A stretch of 64,000 nucleotides of DNA from Streptococcus oralis ATCC 35037 (GCF_900637025.1 NZ_LR134336.1:1584501-1648500); one strand, 5' to 3'. Positions 19,457-30,252 are shown, numbered from the stretch's first letter. Numbers and translations: made by a program. Notes: a model not told the origin generated them from the sequence alone.

Positions 19457-20402
19457 AAGCAAACACACTAAGCTCTTCTGGCTTCTCATTATTCTGGCCA
19501 TCGGAGCTTGTCTCCTCTACTTTTGGCCCATCACTAACCTGTCTGCCTTTGCCTGGAAGCTGCGTTCCCAAAAAATCATCGTTTATCTCTTGGTAGCCAT
19601 CGCGACTGGAATTTCGACCATTAATTTTCAAACCCTGACGGAAAATCGCTTTCTGACGCCAAGTATTTTGGGAATCGAATCCTTCTATGTCTTGCTACAG
19701 ACCCTGCTACTGATATTTGAAAGCAAATTTCTACAGCTTGGAAAGTCTCCTGTCTTAGAATTTCTAATCTTGCTTCTGCTTCAATCCCTCTTCTTTCTCG
19801 CCTTACAAGGTTACTTGAAGACGCTGATGAAGCAAGATCTGGTCTTCATTCTGCTAATCTGCCTAGCCCTCGGAAGTCTCTTTCGAAATATCAGTACCTT
19901 CCTCCAAGTTCTGATGGATCCAAATGAATACGATAAACTGCAGAACAGTCTCTTTGCCTCCTTTCAGCATCTCAACACTTCCATCCTAGCCATCGGTTCT
20001 CTGATCATCCTTGCTTTGACAATCTTTTTCTTTCGAAAAGCAGTCGTTCTGGATGTCTTGCACCTGCAAAGAGAAACGGCTCAGATACTGGGACTCGATG
20101 TTGAAAAAGAACAGAGAGAACTCCTCTGGGGCATCGTGCTCTTGACCTCAACAGCCACTGCCTTGGTAGGGCCTATGGCCTTCTTTGGCTTTATGCTAGC
20201 CAATCTCACTTACCTGATTGTCAAAGATTATCGGCACAAGTTGCTCTTTATCCTAGCCATTCTGATTGGATTTATTAGCTTAACCTTGGGGCAAGCCCTC
20301 ATCGAACGAGTCTTTGCGCTGGAAATTCGCATCAGCATGATCATCGAGAGTGTGGGTGGTCTCTTATTCTTTATCTTACTTTACAGGAGGGCCCGTCGGT
20401 GA
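19446..20402 (+). CDS. piuC: Iron-compound ABC transporter permease, second subunit
   Basis: 318 residues, FecCD family. LVGPMAFFGFMLANLTYLIVKDYRHK is the coupling loop that contacts the ATPase. Less conserved than piuB in its first half. The start overlaps the end of piuB, and its TGA overlaps the GTG of piuD in the sequence GTGA, which suggests coupled translation. Confidence 0.92.
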   Translation: MQFKSKHTKLFWLLIILAIGACLLYFWPITNLSAFAWKLRSQKIIVYLLVAIATGISTINFQTLTENRFLTPSILGIESFYVLLQTLLLIFESKFLQLGKSPVLEFLILLLLQSLFFLALQGYLKTLMKQDLVFILLICLALGSLFRNISTFLQVLMDPNEYDKLQNSLFASFQHLNTSILAIGSLIILALTIFFFRKAVVLDVLHLQRETAQILGLDVEKEQRELLWGIVLLTSTATALVGPMAFFGFMLANLTYLIVKDYRHKLLFILAILIGFISLTLGQALIERVFALEIRISMIIESVGGLLFFILLYRRARR

Positions 20403-21151
20403 AACTGGAAAACATTGACAAATCCATTCAAAAACAGGATATTTTGCAAGACATTTCCCTTGAAGTCAGTCCTCAGAAACTGACAGCCTTCATTGGTCCA
20501 AATGGTGCTGGAAAATCAACTCTTCTCTCCATCATGAGCAGACTGACCAAGAAAGATCAGGGAATCCTCAGTATCAAAGGGCGTGAAATCGAGAGTTGGA
20601 ATTCGCAAGAACTAGCCAAAGAGCTCACCATCCTAAAGCAGAAGATCAATTACCAAGCCAAATTGACTGTAGAAGAATTGGTCAGCTTTGGACGTTTTCC
20701 CTACAGCCGTGGTCGACTGAAGGCAGAAGACTGGGAAAAAATCCGAGAAACTCTGGACTATCTGGAACTGACAAACTTAAAAGACCGCTACATCGATAGT
20801 CTGTCTGGTGGACAGTTGCAACGTGTTTTTATCGCTATGGTACTGGCCCAAGATACAGACTTTATCTTGCTAGACGAACCGCTCAATAATCTCGATATCA
20901 AGCAAAGTGTCAGCATGATGCAGATACTTCGGCGACTGGTGGAGGAACTAGGGAAGACCATTATCATCGTCCTCCACGATATCAACATGGCTAGCCAGTA
21001 TGCGGATGAAATTGTTGCCTTTAAAGACGGTCAAGTCTTTTGCAAGGGAACGACTGCTCAAATCATGCAGGCTGACCTGCTCAGTCAACTCTATGAGATT
21101 CCCATCACGCTCGCGGATATCAATGGCAAAAAGATCTGTATCTATAGCTAG
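20399..21151 (+). CDS. piuD: Iron-compound ABC transporter ATP-binding protein
   Basis: 250-residue ATPase that drives the PiuBC channel. Walker A GPNGAGKST (about 32-40), signature LSGGQLQR (about 136), Walker B FILLDEP (about 155), switch His in VLHDINMA. Begins with GTG overlapping the piuC stop; an AGGAGG is placed at 20385-20390. Confidence 0.94.
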   Translation: MKLENIDKSIQKQDILQDISLEVSPQKLTAFIGPNGAGKSTLLSIMSRLTKKDQGILSIKGREIESWNSQELAKELTILKQKINYQAKLTVEELVSFGRFPYSRGRLKAEDWEKIRETLDYLELTNLKDRYIDSLSGGQLQRVFIAMVLAQDTDFILLDEPLNNLDIKQSVSMMQILRRLVEELGKTIIIVLHDINMASQYADEIVAFKDGQVFCKGTTAQIMQADLLSQLYEIPITLADINGKKICIYS

Positions 21152-21248
21152 CTATTCTGAACTCATGTTAGAGAACCCTCTGTCTCTTAGCTAACAAGTC
21201 TATCTAAGAGACCCCTACATCGTTACTATATTTTAAAAAGGAGAAATC

Positions 21249-22220
21249 ATGAAAACATCCCTTAAACTTTATCTCACTGCCCTAGCTGCCAGCTTCTTGC
21301 TCTTACTTGGTGCATGTAGTACAAATACAAACTCAAGCACTAGCCAGACAGAGACAAGTAGCTCTGCTCCAACAGAGATAACCATTAAAAGTTCACTAGA
21401 TGAGGTCAAACTTTCAAAGGTTCCTGAAAAGATTGTGACCTTTGACCTCGGTGCTGCGGATACTATTCGCGCTTTAGGTTTTGAAAAGAATATCGTCGGA
21501 ATGCCTACAAAAACTGTTCCGACCTACCTAAAAGATCTTGCAGGAAATGTCAACAATATGGGTTCCATGGTTGAGCCAGACCTAGAAGCCATTGCTGCTC
21601 TTGAGCCGGATTTGATTATCGCTTCTCCACGTACCCAAAAATTCGTAGACAAATTCAAAGAAATCGCTCCAACCGTACTCTTCCAAGCGAGCAAGGACGA
21701 CTACTGGACTTCTACCAAGTCTAATATCGAATCTCTAGCAAGCGCCTTTGGTGAAACTGGTACACAGAAAGCCAAAGAAGAATTGGCAAACCTGGATAAG
21801 AGTATCCAAGAAGTCGCTACTAAAAACGAAAGTTCTGACAAAAAAGCCCTTGCTATCCTCCTCAATGAAGGAAAAATGGCTGCCTTTGGTGCCCAATCTC
21901 GTTTCTCTTTCTTGTACCAAACTTTGAAATTCAAGCCAACTGACACCAAATTTGAAGACTCTCGCCATGGCCAGGAAGTCAGCTTTGAAAGTGTCAAAGA
22001 AATCAATCCTGACATCCTCTTTGTCATCAACCGCACCCTTGCCATTGGTGGGGACAACTCTAGCAACGATGGCGTCCTAGAAAATGCCCTCATCGCTGAA
22101 ACTCCTGCCGCTAAAAATGGTAAAATTATCCAACTAACACCAGACCTCTGGTATCTAAGTGGCGGCGGTCTTGAATCAACTAAACTCATGATTGAAGACG
22201 CTCAAAAAGCTTTGAAATAA
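21249..22220 (+). CDS. piuA: Iron-siderophore/heme-binding lipoprotein
   Basis: 323-residue substrate-binding lipoprotein of the periplasmic-binding (TroA/FhuD) fold. Lipobox LLGAC with Cys23 as the anchor, then a Ser/Thr-rich linker. Two lobes follow, with the FhuD-like segments PEKIVTFDLGAADTIRALG and EPDLEAIAALEPDLIIA. It hands iron-siderophore or heme to PiuBC. A gap of about 100 bp separates it from piuD; AAGGAGA lies before the ATG. The terminator at 22228 closes the operon. Confidence 0.94.
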   Translation: MKTSLKLYLTALAASFLLLLGACSTNTNSSTSQTETSSSAPTEITIKSSLDEVKLSKVPEKIVTFDLGAADTIRALGFEKNIVGMPTKTVPTYLKDLAGNVNNMGSMVEPDLEAIAALEPDLIIASPRTQKFVDKFKEIAPTVLFQASKDDYWTSTKSNIESLASAFGETGTQKAKEELANLDKSIQEVATKNESSDKKALAILLNEGKMAAFGAQSRFSFLYQTLKFKPTDTKFEDSRHGQEVSFESVKEINPDILFVINRTLAIGGDNSSNDGVLENALIAETPAAKNGKIIQLTPDLWYLSGGGLESTKLMIEDAQKALK

Positions 22221-22227
22221 GCAAGAA

Positions 22228-22261
22228 AACCCAACATCACCTGATGTTGGGTTATTTTTTT
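22228..22261. terminator. Terminator after piuA
   Basis: Stem AACCCAACATCA / TGATGTTGGGTT with a 2-nt centre, then T7 in the plus direction. It also lies just past the end of yidD on the minus strand. Confidence 0.88.
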
Positions 22262-22494
22262 TCTTGATTTCGTCTGAGGGAAAAGTGGTCTGGGACGGGA
22301 TCTTTTCCTATTGGCGACCAAGGATGGCATCGGAAAATTCGAGCCAAGCCCATCAGAACACCCTTGAAGCCATGTTTTTCAATAGCCTGAATCATGTAGT
22401 TGGAACAAGTCGGCTCAAAGCGACAAGAAGGTGGAAAGGCTGGGGAGATAAAACGTTGGTAAAAGCGTACTGGCGCTATTAAGATGCGTTTCAT
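22252..22494 (-). CDS. yidD: Membrane protein insertion efficiency factor
   Basis: 80 residues. Conserved family core: [33 protein letters not shown], then FRCHPW. Amphipathic, membrane associated, thought to assist YidC-mediated insertion. It is the last gene of the minus-strand cluster and starts at the stop of rluB. Confidence 0.95.
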   Translation of the reverse strand: MKRILIAPVRFYQRFISPAFPPSCRFEPTCSNYMIQAIEKHGFKGVLMGLARIFRCHPWSPIGKDPVPDHFSLRRNQEKK

Positions 22495-23216
22495 TATTTC
22501 TTGGTTACAGCCATAGTGTGTAGTTGGCTGATTTCTTTTTTATTAAGGCGACGGGATTCTCCTGGACGAAGACCTGTCAAGTCTAGGTGTCCAAAACGTG
22601 TCCGAGACAACTTATCCACTTGAAGACCGACAGCTTCAAACATCTTTTTAACCTGATGGTTACGTCCTTCATGGATGGTCAACTGTACCACAGAGCGATT
22701 TTTAACTGGATCCACTTTGAGAATTTCATAAACAGCTGGCTTGGTTTTCTTGCCATCAATCTCAAGACCGCGGGTCAAGGGGCGGAGATTGTCCTTATTA
22801 GCCACACCTTTAACACGCGCGACATAGACCTTGTCAATCTCATTACGGGGGTGAATCATTTCATCTGTAAAGTCCCCATCATTGGTCAAAATCAAGACAC
22901 CTGATGTATCCCAGTCCAAACGTCCCACAGGGTAAATGCGTTCTTTGACATTAGGCAAGAGATCCACAACAGTCTTGCGGCCCTTATCATCTGTCACACT
23001 GGAAATCACTCCGCGTGGTTTATTGAGCAAGTAGTAGACCTTTTCTTCGTTGTAGATAGGCTGGCCTTCAACTTCAACCTTATCACCAGCCTTGATAGTC
23101 GTTGCGAGTTCACGTACCACTTGGCCGTTGACGGTTACCAAGCCTTGCTTGATCAACTCTTCTGCTTTTCTCCTACTGGCCACACCTGCGTGGGCAATAT
23201 ATTTATTGATTCTCAT
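22494..23216 (-). CDS. rluB: 23S rRNA pseudouridine synthase RluB family
   Basis: 240 residues. S4 RNA-binding domain at 1-60 ([25 protein letters not shown]) and a pseudouridine synthase domain with the catalytic motif [17 protein letters not shown], the Asp being the nucleophile, and the [14 protein letters not shown] motif. It modifies a large-subunit rRNA uridine. The start overlaps the end of scpB by 14 bp. Confidence 0.95.
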   Translation of the reverse strand: MRINKYIAHAGVASRRKAEELIKQGLVTVNGQVVRELATTIKAGDKVEVEGQPIYNEEKVYYLLNKPRGVISSVTDDKGRKTVVDLLPNVKERIYPVGRLDWDTSGVLILTNDGDFTDEMIHPRNEIDKVYVARVKGVANKDNLRPLTRGLEIDGKKTKPAVYEILKVDPVKNRSVVQLTIHEGRNHQVKKMFEAVGLQVDKLSRTRFGHLDLTGLRPGESRRLNKKEISQLHTMAVTKK

Positions 23217-23772
23217 CTTCTTCTATCCTTTCACCAAATAATTGGCTTTCTTGAGCTTGAATCTCAAGCTCATCAATCACTGGCAGTTCTTCCAAATGGT
23301 TAATCCCCATGTAATCTAGGAAATAATCCGTAGTCACATAGAGATTAGGGCGGCCCAAAACTTCTTTTTTCCCATCTTCTCTTATCAATTCAAAAGCTTG
23401 TAGCTTAGCTAGAGCTCCACTAGAATTGACCCCACGAATAGCATCAATCTCAATTCGGGTAATCGGTTGCTTGTAGGCAATGATGGACAAGGTCTCAAGG
23501 GCAGCCCGAGACAAGCTCTGGTTGATGGGTGCCTTGGAGTATTCCTTCAAAATCGCTGCAAATTGAGGCTTGGTGACCAATCTGTATGCACCACCTGTCT
23601 CGATCAGGGACAAGCTCGAATCTTGGTCTTTTTCATACTTCTGGGCTAATTTTTCTAAACTCTGTTGGATGCCTGTCGGTGGCAGAGAGAGGAGTTCAGC
23701 CAACTGACGGACCCGAATCCCATCTTCACCTGCTACAAACAAGAGCGCTTCTATTTCTGCTAAAGTACTCAT
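23203..23772 (-). CDS. scpB: Condensin partner ScpB
   Basis: 189 residues. Two winged-helix domains; typical segment [30 protein letters not shown]. It binds ScpA at the SMC ATPase heads and is needed for chromosome segregation. Adjacent to scpA (24-bp gap), the standard pairing. Confidence 0.96.
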   Translation of the reverse strand: MSTLAEIEALLFVAGEDGIRVRQLAELLSLPPTGIQQSLEKLAQKYEKDQDSSLSLIETGGAYRLVTKPQFAAILKEYSKAPINQSLSRAALETLSIIAYKQPITRIEIDAIRGVNSSGALAKLQAFELIREDGKKEVLGRPNLYVTTDYFLDYMGINHLEELPVIDELEIQAQESQLFGERIEEDENQ

Positions 23773-23796
23773 CTTTCCTCTCTATCAAGTCTAGCT

Positions 23797-24519
23797 TTAT
23801 GCCTCTTGATTTTCTTCCTTCTTTTCCATGAGATAGATATCTCCGAAACTCTCCTCTTGCACGAGGATTAATTCCTGAGTTTTGATTAACTCTAAGGTCG
23901 CCAAAAAGAGGGTAATGACCTCTTGGACATTCTGGGCTTCCTTGAACAAATCCTGCAAGCGCAACTGGTCTCGTTCAGTCAAGGACTCTTTTACGATGAC
24001 CATCATGTCCTCAATCTTATACTCATCGCGCAGGATGGTCGTGTGGTTCTGAGCGAACTCCTCTTTTTTCTTGGCTAGGATATTTGAAAAAGCCAAAAAG
24101 AGGTCAATGGTCGTCTTGTCATGTACAAGCTCTGCATCTTCGTAAATCAACTCTGTCGGCGCTTTGGAATAGTACTGAGCCCGATCTTGGTGCTTAGCCT
24201 CCAAGTGCTCACCCAGGAGTTTGAACTTGCGGTATTCTTCGATTTGGGAGAGAAGGTCCTGCTCCAGGTCATCCTCTAAGTCTGTCACTTCTGCTACCTT
24301 TGGCAAGAGCTTGCGGCTCTTGATCAGCATCAGCTGACTGGCCATAACCATATACTCGCCCGTTACTTCCAGACGCATGGCCTGCAGAGTTGAGACATAG
24401 GCTAGATACTGTTCGATAACTTCTGTAATGGGCACATCGTAGATATCCATCTGGTACTTAGAAACCAAGTGCAAGAGTAAGTCCAGTGGCCCTTCAAAAT
24501 CTTTTAATTTAATATCCAT
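23797..24519 (-). CDS. scpA: Condensin kleisin ScpA
   Basis: 240 residues. Kleisin family; starts [28 protein letters not shown], the conserved N-terminal SMC-binding helix, and ends with a winged-helix region. Overlaps the stop of the upstream XerD-like gene by one base, so translation is probably coupled. Confidence 0.96.
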   Translation of the reverse strand: MDIKLKDFEGPLDLLLHLVSKYQMDIYDVPITEVIEQYLAYVSTLQAMRLEVTGEYMVMASQLMLIKSRKLLPKVAEVTDLEDDLEQDLLSQIEEYRKFKLLGEHLEAKHQDRAQYYSKAPTELIYEDAELVHDKTTIDLFLAFSNILAKKKEEFAQNHTTILRDEYKIEDMMVIVKESLTERDQLRLQDLFKEAQNVQEVITLFLATLELIKTQELILVQEESFGDIYLMEKKEENQEA

Positions 24520-25259
24520 TATCTATATTTTTCTAAGGTCAGGACTGTTTTTAATCCTAATTTTTTTGCAATTTCGTACAAATCGACCTTGTTTTCTATC
24601 TGTCTTAGAATGAACTGTTCCCGTAGGGCTTGGGCTGATAGTTCTGGGAAACCTTTCTCCTTGACAAAGGACTCCAGCTGACGAAAGGCCCACTGACGAG
24701 AATAGGCTTTCCCTCCCCTTTCAAAGAGATAGGTCTGCCCCATTAAGGGTTCTAGCTCTGGAATCAAGGTCGTAGGTATGGTGACAATCCTCTGTTGGGA
24801 AGCCTTGCTGATTCTCAACACTTGAAAATCCAGATTGATATCTGCAACCTTGAGGGCTAAAATCTCACTTGGCAAGAGCCCTATTTCCAAGATAAGAAGC
24901 GCCAGCAAGCGTCCTTCTGGATAATTACTTTCCTGCCAAAAAGAGTCTAGATCTAGAATCTCTGGCTTTTCAGTCTTCTTTTCAGCTTGTTTGGCTAATT
25001 CCAGACGGTAAAAACTGTCCACTTCTCCTTTTCGATAGAGAAAGTAGAGAAATTGGTTGCAGGCCGAAAGTTTTCGCTTCTGGGCGCTAATTTTTAGATT
25101 GGCTAGCTGGCCTTGGTAAATCTTAAGACTGGTCTCAGAAATCCGCTCACCCACAATGTCTAAAAATTGCTCCAGATCATACTTATAGGACTGCTTGGAA
25201 TTGGCAGACAAGCCCTGTTTTTCCTCTAAAAAGTCTGAAATCCTATCTCTCATTTGCAT
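24519..25259 (-). CDS. XerD-like tyrosine recombinase, probably inactive
   Basis: 246 residues with the phage-integrase fold: an N-terminal SAM-like domain (about 1-95) and a C-terminal catalytic-type domain. The expected catalytic Arg of the G-L-R-x-SE motif is replaced ([13 protein letters not shown]), and the HxLRH motif is ALREQF. A final Tyr remains in EKYR. This fits the streptococcal XerD-like family, which is thought not to act as the real XerD. Embedded in the scp cluster, which argues for a chromosomal-maintenance role. Confidence 0.88.
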   Translation of the reverse strand: MQMRDRISDFLEEKQGLSANSKQSYKYDLEQFLDIVGERISETSLKIYQGQLANLKISAQKRKLSACNQFLYFLYRKGEVDSFYRLELAKQAEKKTEKPEILDLDSFWQESNYPEGRLLALLILEIGLLPSEILALKVADINLDFQVLRISKASQQRIVTIPTTLIPELEPLMGQTYLFERGGKAYSRQWAFRQLESFVKEKGFPELSAQALREQFILRQIENKVDLYEIAKKLGLKTVLTLEKYR

Positions 25260-25711
25260 CGAATCTCATATTCCTTACTAAAGTCATGCAAAAGGGCATT
25301 GACAGCCTTGAGGATGGACTTGCGCGTGATGATTCCTTGGAAAATTCCTTCACCATCTACCACTGGCAAGAAGGGTTCATCCACCAGTTTATGGAGGACC
25401 TCTGTGATGTTATAGTCTGGAGCGACGACTGCCACATCTGTCTTGGTCATATTGACGATGTCTGTCGTTGCCATCTGCTCATCCGTCAAACCTTGCTCCA
25501 TTTGATAAGCCAAAATGTCCCTCAGACCAATGGTTCCAACAAAGCGTTTGTCAAAGGTCACAACAGGGATACGGGTATAGGTGATTTGGCTCAGCACCAA
25601 AATTGCATGGTCAGCGTTATGGGTATCAATCAAGGCTGCTAGATTCTCAGCAGGGGTAAGAAAAGTCTCTTCCTGCTCCAATAAAAATGCTTCAAATTCC
25701 TTGGCAATCAT
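25250..25711 (-). CDS. cbpB: Cyclic-di-AMP-binding CBS protein CbpB
   Basis: 153 residues with two CBS motifs (about 20-75 and 88-150: RIPVVTFDKRFVGTIGLRDIL and PFLPVVDGEGIFQGIITRKSIL). Homologues (CbpB of Listeria, DarB of Bacillus) bind c-di-AMP and control Rel. The assignment is by family resemblance. Overlaps both neighbours by a few bases. Confidence 0.8.
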   Translation of the reverse strand: MIAKEFEAFLLEQEETFLTPAENLAALIDTHNADHAILVLSQITYTRIPVVTFDKRFVGTIGLRDILAYQMEQGLTDEQMATTDIVNMTKTDVAVVAPDYNITEVLHKLVDEPFLPVVDGEGIFQGIITRKSILKAVNALLHDFSKEYEIRCK

Positions 25712-26229
25712 CGAGCAAACTCCTTGGACAAGCCTGGATAAACCTCATGGTCACGTGTCAAAAAGTCTACTTTAAAATAGCTGTCATCAATCTCCACTCG
25801 AGCATAGAGACATTCTCTGATAGTCCCTCGTGGTTGGCTGATGGAGCCTGGATTTAGAAAAAGAGTCTTGCCTTCCATCCAAGCATTTGGCACATGCAAG
25901 TGACCATAGAGACAGATATCGGCATCTTCTTCCTGAGCCCAGTAGTCCAACTTTTGAAAGTTGAAATTGATGTCAAACAAGTGTCCATGCGTCTGGATGA
26001 TCTTAGTGGGACCAAGTTGAGTCACCAACCGTTCTGGGTAGCCAGCATAAAAGTCCATATTTCCTTTGACGACATGAATGCCTTCCCAGAGCGGAGAGTC
26101 TGGACGGAGTTCTGAGTCACCATCGTGAAAAATGGCATCAACTTTCCCCAGATAACGATCACGAATTTCTTCCACAATCAAGCTATCGCCATGGGAATCA
26201 CTCATTACAATGATGGTTTGCTTTGCCAT
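25708..26229 (-). CDS. YfcE/MJ0936-type metallophosphoesterase
   Basis: 173 residues. Binuclear metal motifs are complete: SDSHGD (1), HDGDSE (2), VVKGNMD (3), QTHGH (4) and YGHLHVPN (5). The family hydrolyses phosphodiesters; the substrate is unknown. It overlaps cbpB by 4 bp and rdgB by 25 bp. Confidence 0.9.
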   Translation of the reverse strand: MAKQTIIVMSDSHGDSLIVEEIRDRYLGKVDAIFHDGDSELRPDSPLWEGIHVVKGNMDFYAGYPERLVTQLGPTKIIQTHGHLFDINFNFQKLDYWAQEEDADICLYGHLHVPNAWMEGKTLFLNPGSISQPRGTIRECLYARVEIDDSYFKVDFLTRDHEVYPGLSKEFAR

Positions 26230-27176
26230 GATGGAAATACCTCCAAAAGTTTCTTAACGGCTAAGGCACGGTGGGATTGGCTATTTTTTTCTTCAAGGGT
26301 TAATTCAGCTGCTGACTTACCTGTCTCTCCCACAAGGAAGAGCGGATCATAACCAAAGCCATTTTCACCCTTGGGTTCAAAGTTGATATAACCTGGCCAG
26401 TCAGCTTCAACCACCAAGCTTTCCTTGTTTGGACTAGCTACGACTAGGGTTGTGTGGAATTGAGCCGAACGGTCCTTGAGTTCAAAGACCATGGCCAATT
26501 CGTGCAAGAGTTTGGCATTGTTTTCACGGTCGGTTGCTCCCACACCTGCAAAACGGGCTGACCAGACTCCTGGCAAACCGCCGAGGACATCGACTTTGAG
26601 ACCTGAGTCATCTGCTAGCACCATCTTGCCTGTTAATTGGGAAATGGTTTCTGCCTTGAGGCGGGCATTTTCTTCAAAGGTCATACCTGTTTCAGCTACT
26701 TCAGGCAAATCTGGATAGTCATTGAGATTTTCCACATCGTAGCCTAACTTGTCAAAGATAGCTCGGAATTCCTTGGTCTTTCCTTCGTTACGAGTCGCAA
26801 TGAGCAGAGTTTCTCTGACCTTGCTAGTTTCAAAGAAGGTTTCCACTTCAACTCCTTCTTTAGGCAATTCGACATGCAAAAGCTGTCCATTTTCAATCAA
26901 GAGCAGGGCACCCTGACGTTGGATGACTTCTAGATTGCGGCCTGCTTCAGCATTTAAAATCTCAACGATAAAGGAGAGCAGACGGAAGTTAGAAGACCAG
27001 CGCATCACCGTTATCGTAATCGGAAAGCCATTTTCCTCGTCACGAAAAATCCGCGCTAAATCCATAAAATCAAGCTCGAGAGAATCTTTGATAAGGCTAT
27101 AGATGCCTCCATAGACATCCCAGACACCGACATACCAGTCCTGGTCATCCTTGTATTCATAAATTTTATTTGTCAT
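26205..27176 (-). CDS. rdgB: Non-canonical purine NTP pyrophosphatase with N-terminal extension
   Basis: 323 residues. The C-terminal ~200 residues are RdgB/HAM1 ([54 protein letters not shown]), which removes ITP, dITP and XTP. The first ~120 residues form an extra domain typical of streptococcal versions, function unknown. The ATG at 27176 overlaps the murI stop in ATGA; a longer upstream extension is open but lies inside murI. Confidence 0.93.
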   Translation of the reverse strand: MTNKIYEYKDDQDWYVGVWDVYGGIYSLIKDSLELDFMDLARIFRDEENGFPITITVMRWSSNFRLLSFIVEILNAEAGRNLEVIQRQGALLLIENGQLLHVELPKEGVEVETFFETSKVRETLLIATRNEGKTKEFRAIFDKLGYDVENLNDYPDLPEVAETGMTFEENARLKAETISQLTGKMVLADDSGLKVDVLGGLPGVWSARFAGVGATDRENNAKLLHELAMVFELKDRSAQFHTTLVVASPNKESLVVEADWPGYINFEPKGENGFGYDPLFLVGETGKSAAELTLEEKNSQSHRALAVKKLLEVFPSWQSKPSL

Positions 27177-27967
27177 AATGTTACATGCTCCACATGAATC
27201 TCTTTTTCCAGCCATTCTTCCCCAATCTGGGCAAAACTTTGGCTACTGGCTGTTGTGTAAAAACGATGTTGAAGAGGCCCCGCATCTCGGCTACGATTGA
27301 TTTCAAAATAGTTCAGTAAAACCGAGATATCCCGTACACACTCTGCTCCACTATCGATGAGTTTTACATCTGGTCCCATGACATTTTGGATGATGGAGCG
27401 AAGGAGCGGGTAATGGGTACAACCCAGAATCAAGCTATCCACCTTGCCGACCAAGGGACGCAGGGTTTCATAAACCACTTTCTTGGTTACACTAGTTGAT
27501 AAGGCACCAGATTCAACCAAGGGGGCAAACTTGGGACAGGCCAAACTTTCCACCTGTAAGTCTGGATCCAAATCATGGATTTTCTGACGGTAGATGTCTG
27601 ATTGTACCGTCATGGGAGTTCCAATCACCCCGATTTTCCCACCTTGACTGGACTTGATAGCTGCCGAAGCTCCTGGCAAAATCACACCTAGAACGGGAAT
27701 GTCTAGTTTGGCCTTGATTTCTTCCCAGACGACCGCAGTCGCAGTATTACAAGCAATGACAATCATCTTGACATCCTTGGTCAAGAGAAAGTTGACCAAC
27801 TGCCAAGTATATTCACGAATTTGCTCAGCAGGGCGGGGACCATAGGGTGCCCGTGCCGAATCTCCAATATAGACGATTTCTTCATGGGGAAGCTGGCGCA
27901 TGAGCTCACGAACAACAGTCAAGCCCCCGACACCCGAATCCAAAAAACCAATTGGTCGATTATCCAT
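27173..27967 (-). CDS. murI: Glutamate racemase
   Basis: 264 residues. Makes D-glutamate for peptidoglycan. Begins with the [12 protein letters not shown] motif; the two catalytic cysteines are in IACNTATA (about 73) and LGCTHYPLL (about 184). It heads the cluster running down to yidD. Confidence 0.97.
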   Translation of the reverse strand: MDNRPIGFLDSGVGGLTVVRELMRQLPHEEIVYIGDSARAPYGPRPAEQIREYTWQLVNFLLTKDVKMIVIACNTATAVVWEEIKAKLDIPVLGVILPGASAAIKSSQGGKIGVIGTPMTVQSDIYRQKIHDLDPDLQVESLACPKFAPLVESGALSTSVTKKVVYETLRPLVGKVDSLILGCTHYPLLRSIIQNVMGPDVKLIDSGAECVRDISVLLNYFEINRSRDAGPLQHRFYTTASSQSFAQIGEEWLEKEIHVEHVTL

Positions 27968-28140
27968 ACAGTCTTCTTTCTAGTCTTTTTTCTGATTGAT
28001 AGTTCATCATGATTCCTTGTCCTGAACGATCGGATAGACAGCTTGATAAAATGTCAACTTCCTCTCTCTTAATCATAATCAAATATCAATAGAATGCAAG
28101 GAAAAAGTCTTATCATTGAGAACTATTGAACATAGTGAGA

Positions 28141-28167
28141 AGTCTGGAACTTTCATCCCAGACTTTT
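28141..28167 (+). terminator. Hairpin beyond yneF
   Basis: Stem AGTCTGG / CCAGACT with an 11-nt loop and TTTT on the plus side. The minus strand, along which yneF is read, has no T tract, so it may not terminate yneF. It is unclear which gene it serves. Confidence 0.4.
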
Positions 28168-28172
28168 CCTAT

Positions 28173-28418
28173 TTATTTCTTTTTATTGTTAGCAAGGGCT
28201 GCTTTTTGTTGGCGGATGATTTGGTGGTAAACTTGTTGTACCTTGGCTTCGCTTGGTTTTTGACCATTTGCGCTCAAAAGAGCACGAACTGCCTCAGCGT
28301 TCAAACGTGGGTTGTCCGCAAATTCTTTTTCGATTTGCTTACGAACCAAGTACATCCCTCCAAGAGCTCCTCCTAGAAAAGCTAGCACAATCAAGACAAT
28401 CTCTAAAAGTAAATCCAT
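28173..28418 (-). CDS. yneF: UPF0154 membrane protein YneF
   Basis: 81 residues. One N-terminal membrane helix ([22 protein letters not shown]), then a charged region with the conserved [27 protein letters not shown], matching the YneF family of Firmicutes. Function not established. Confidence 0.92.
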   Translation of the reverse strand: MDLLLEIVLIVLAFLGGALGGMYLVRKQIEKEFADNPRLNAEAVRALLSANGQKPSEAKVQQVYHQIIRQQKAALANNKKK

Positions 28419-28515
28419 TCTTTTTCTCCTGTTTCTTTTTGAGTCTTCTATATTATACCATAAAGTGACTTTCCTGACTAGTTTGTTTTACGCTTTCAAG
28501 AAGGGCAATAGGCGA

Positions 28516-28556
28516 CAAAAAAAGGAGCCCTGCATTTCAATGAAAGAGAGCTCCTT
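28516..28556 (-). terminator. Terminator of the tre operon
   Basis: AAGGAGC / GCTCCTT stem, then on the minus strand seven T residues. It lies about 10 bp after the treC stop. Confidence 0.8.
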
Positions 28557-28563
28557 GCTGCGT

Positions 28564-30189
28564 TTAATTTACATAAATAGCCAGTGTTTGATACGGTTTG
28601 AGCAGAATTTTTTCTGATACTTCTACATCTTCATAGTTTGAAATCAGAATCTGTCCATTTTGGTAGACCACTGGCAAGTCGATTTCCACTTCTGTGGCAT
28701 AAAAGTTATTGAGCACCAATAACTTTTCATCCTCATACTGACGTTCAAAGGCATAGACTTGCTTACTATCTTCAAAGGCTGGTTTGTAGCTTCCTTCTGA
28801 AATGATCGGCATTTCCTTACGAAGTCGAATCAAGTCTTGGTAGAAGATGAAAATTGGGCCTTGGATGTCATTTTCTACGTTGATATCTTTATAGGATTTA
28901 CCAGCTTTCAACCATGGAGTGCCTGTTGAAAATCCTGCATTTTCTGAAGCATCCCACTGCATGGGAATGCGTGAATTATCTCGTGACTTGGCCTGAATAA
29001 TCTGGAAGGCTTCTTGCTCACTTTTCCCTTCTTTTAAGAGCATCTGATAAGCATTGATGGACTCGACATCCACATAGTCAGCCATGGAATCATAGTCTGG
29101 GTCAATCATTCCGATTTCCTCGCCCATGTAGATATAAGGTGTCCCACGTGACAGGTGAATGCTGGCAGCCAGCATAGTCGCCCCTTCATTGCGGAAATGT
29201 TGAATATCGACAAAACGATTCAAAGCTCGTGGTTGGTCGTGATTGTTCCAAAAGAGGGCGCTCCAGCCGTTTTTATCACTCATTTCCTTGCCCCAGCTAT
29301 GGTAAAGACTTTTCAACTCTTCAAAGTCAAAGGGAGCTAAAGTCCACTTCTGTCCGTCCTTGTAGTCCACCTTGAGATGATGGAAATTAAAGGTCATGGA
29401 TAATTCTTGACGGTCAGGTGACGAATAGAGGACACAGTTTTCCATGGTGGTCGAGGACATTTCCCCAACTGTCATAAAGCTATCGTCAGATCCAAAAGTA
29501 GCTTGGTTCATCATACGCAAATAGTCATGAACAATGGGCTTGTCTGTGTAAGCTGGCTTGCCTTCATTTTCTGGGCAATCCACTAAGACCTCATCCTTGC
29601 CGATCAAATTGATCACATCAAATCGGAAACCCTTGACACCCTTGTCCCGCCAGAAGTTGACCACTTTGAACAACTCTTTGCGGACATTGGGATTGCGCCA
29701 GTTAAGATCTGCCTGAGTCTCATCAAAGAGGTGGAGATAATATTTCCCTGTCTCCCCGAAAGGTGCCCAAGCAGAGCCACCAAACTTAGAAATCCAGTCT
29801 GTCGGTTGATCTTGGATGAAGAAAAAGTCTTGGTAATACTTATCACCGGCCAGGGCTTTCTGAAACCATTCATGCTCGGTCGAACAATGATTGAGCACCA
29901 TATCTAACATAAAGTCAATCTTGTGCTCTTTACCAACACGCACCATCTCTTCAAAATCAGCCATATCACCAAAAAGGGGATCCACAGCCATATAATCTGA
30001 AATATCATAACCATTATCCCGCTGAGGACTTGGATAGAATGGATTGAGCCAGACCATATCCACACCTAGCTTGGCTAAATAGGGGATTTTTTCGATAATC
30101 CCACGGAAATCTCCAATGCCATTTCCAGTGGTGTCTTTGTATGATTTTGGATAGATTTGATAGACTACTTTTCTTTTATCAAGTGCCAT
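28564..30189 (-). CDS. treC: Trehalose-6-phosphate hydrolase (GH13)
   Basis: 541 residues. Splits trehalose-6-P, delivered by TreP, into glucose and glucose-6-P. GH13 regions: MVLNHCSTEH, GFRFDVINLI (nucleophile Asp), TVGEMSSTT (acid Glu) and FWNNHDQPR. Placement next to treP and the EMSSTT variant favour TreC over DexB; compare the true DexB-like paralogue at 52016. Older annotations call this dexB. Confidence 0.9.
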   Translation of the reverse strand: MALDKRKVVYQIYPKSYKDTTGNGIGDFRGIIEKIPYLAKLGVDMVWLNPFYPSPQRDNGYDISDYMAVDPLFGDMADFEEMVRVGKEHKIDFMLDMVLNHCSTEHEWFQKALAGDKYYQDFFFIQDQPTDWISKFGGSAWAPFGETGKYYLHLFDETQADLNWRNPNVRKELFKVVNFWRDKGVKGFRFDVINLIGKDEVLVDCPENEGKPAYTDKPIVHDYLRMMNQATFGSDDSFMTVGEMSSTTMENCVLYSSPDRQELSMTFNFHHLKVDYKDGQKWTLAPFDFEELKSLYHSWGKEMSDKNGWSALFWNNHDQPRALNRFVDIQHFRNEGATMLAASIHLSRGTPYIYMGEEIGMIDPDYDSMADYVDVESINAYQMLLKEGKSEQEAFQIIQAKSRDNSRIPMQWDASENAGFSTGTPWLKAGKSYKDINVENDIQGPIFIFYQDLIRLRKEMPIISEGSYKPAFEDSKQVYAFERQYEDEKLLVLNNFYATEVEIDLPVVYQNGQILISNYEDVEVSEKILLKPYQTLAIYVN

Positions 30190-30208
30190 CTGTTTCTCCT
30201 TTTCCGAT

Positions 30209-30237
30209 AAAAGGGAGGAACCTGTGTTCCTTCCCTA
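30209..30237 (-). terminator. Possible processing or attenuating hairpin between treP and treC
   Basis: AGGGAGGAAC / GTTCCTTCCCT stem with a CTGT loop and one bulged base. On the minus strand only TTTT follows, so it may reduce rather than stop treC transcription. Confidence 0.5.
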
Positions 30238-30252
30238 TTTGTGCTATTTTAA

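Noticed and set aside
27177..27215. Longer rdgB start
   Set aside because: Lies within murI; the ATG at 27176 overlaps the murI stop in ATGA and matches the family length.
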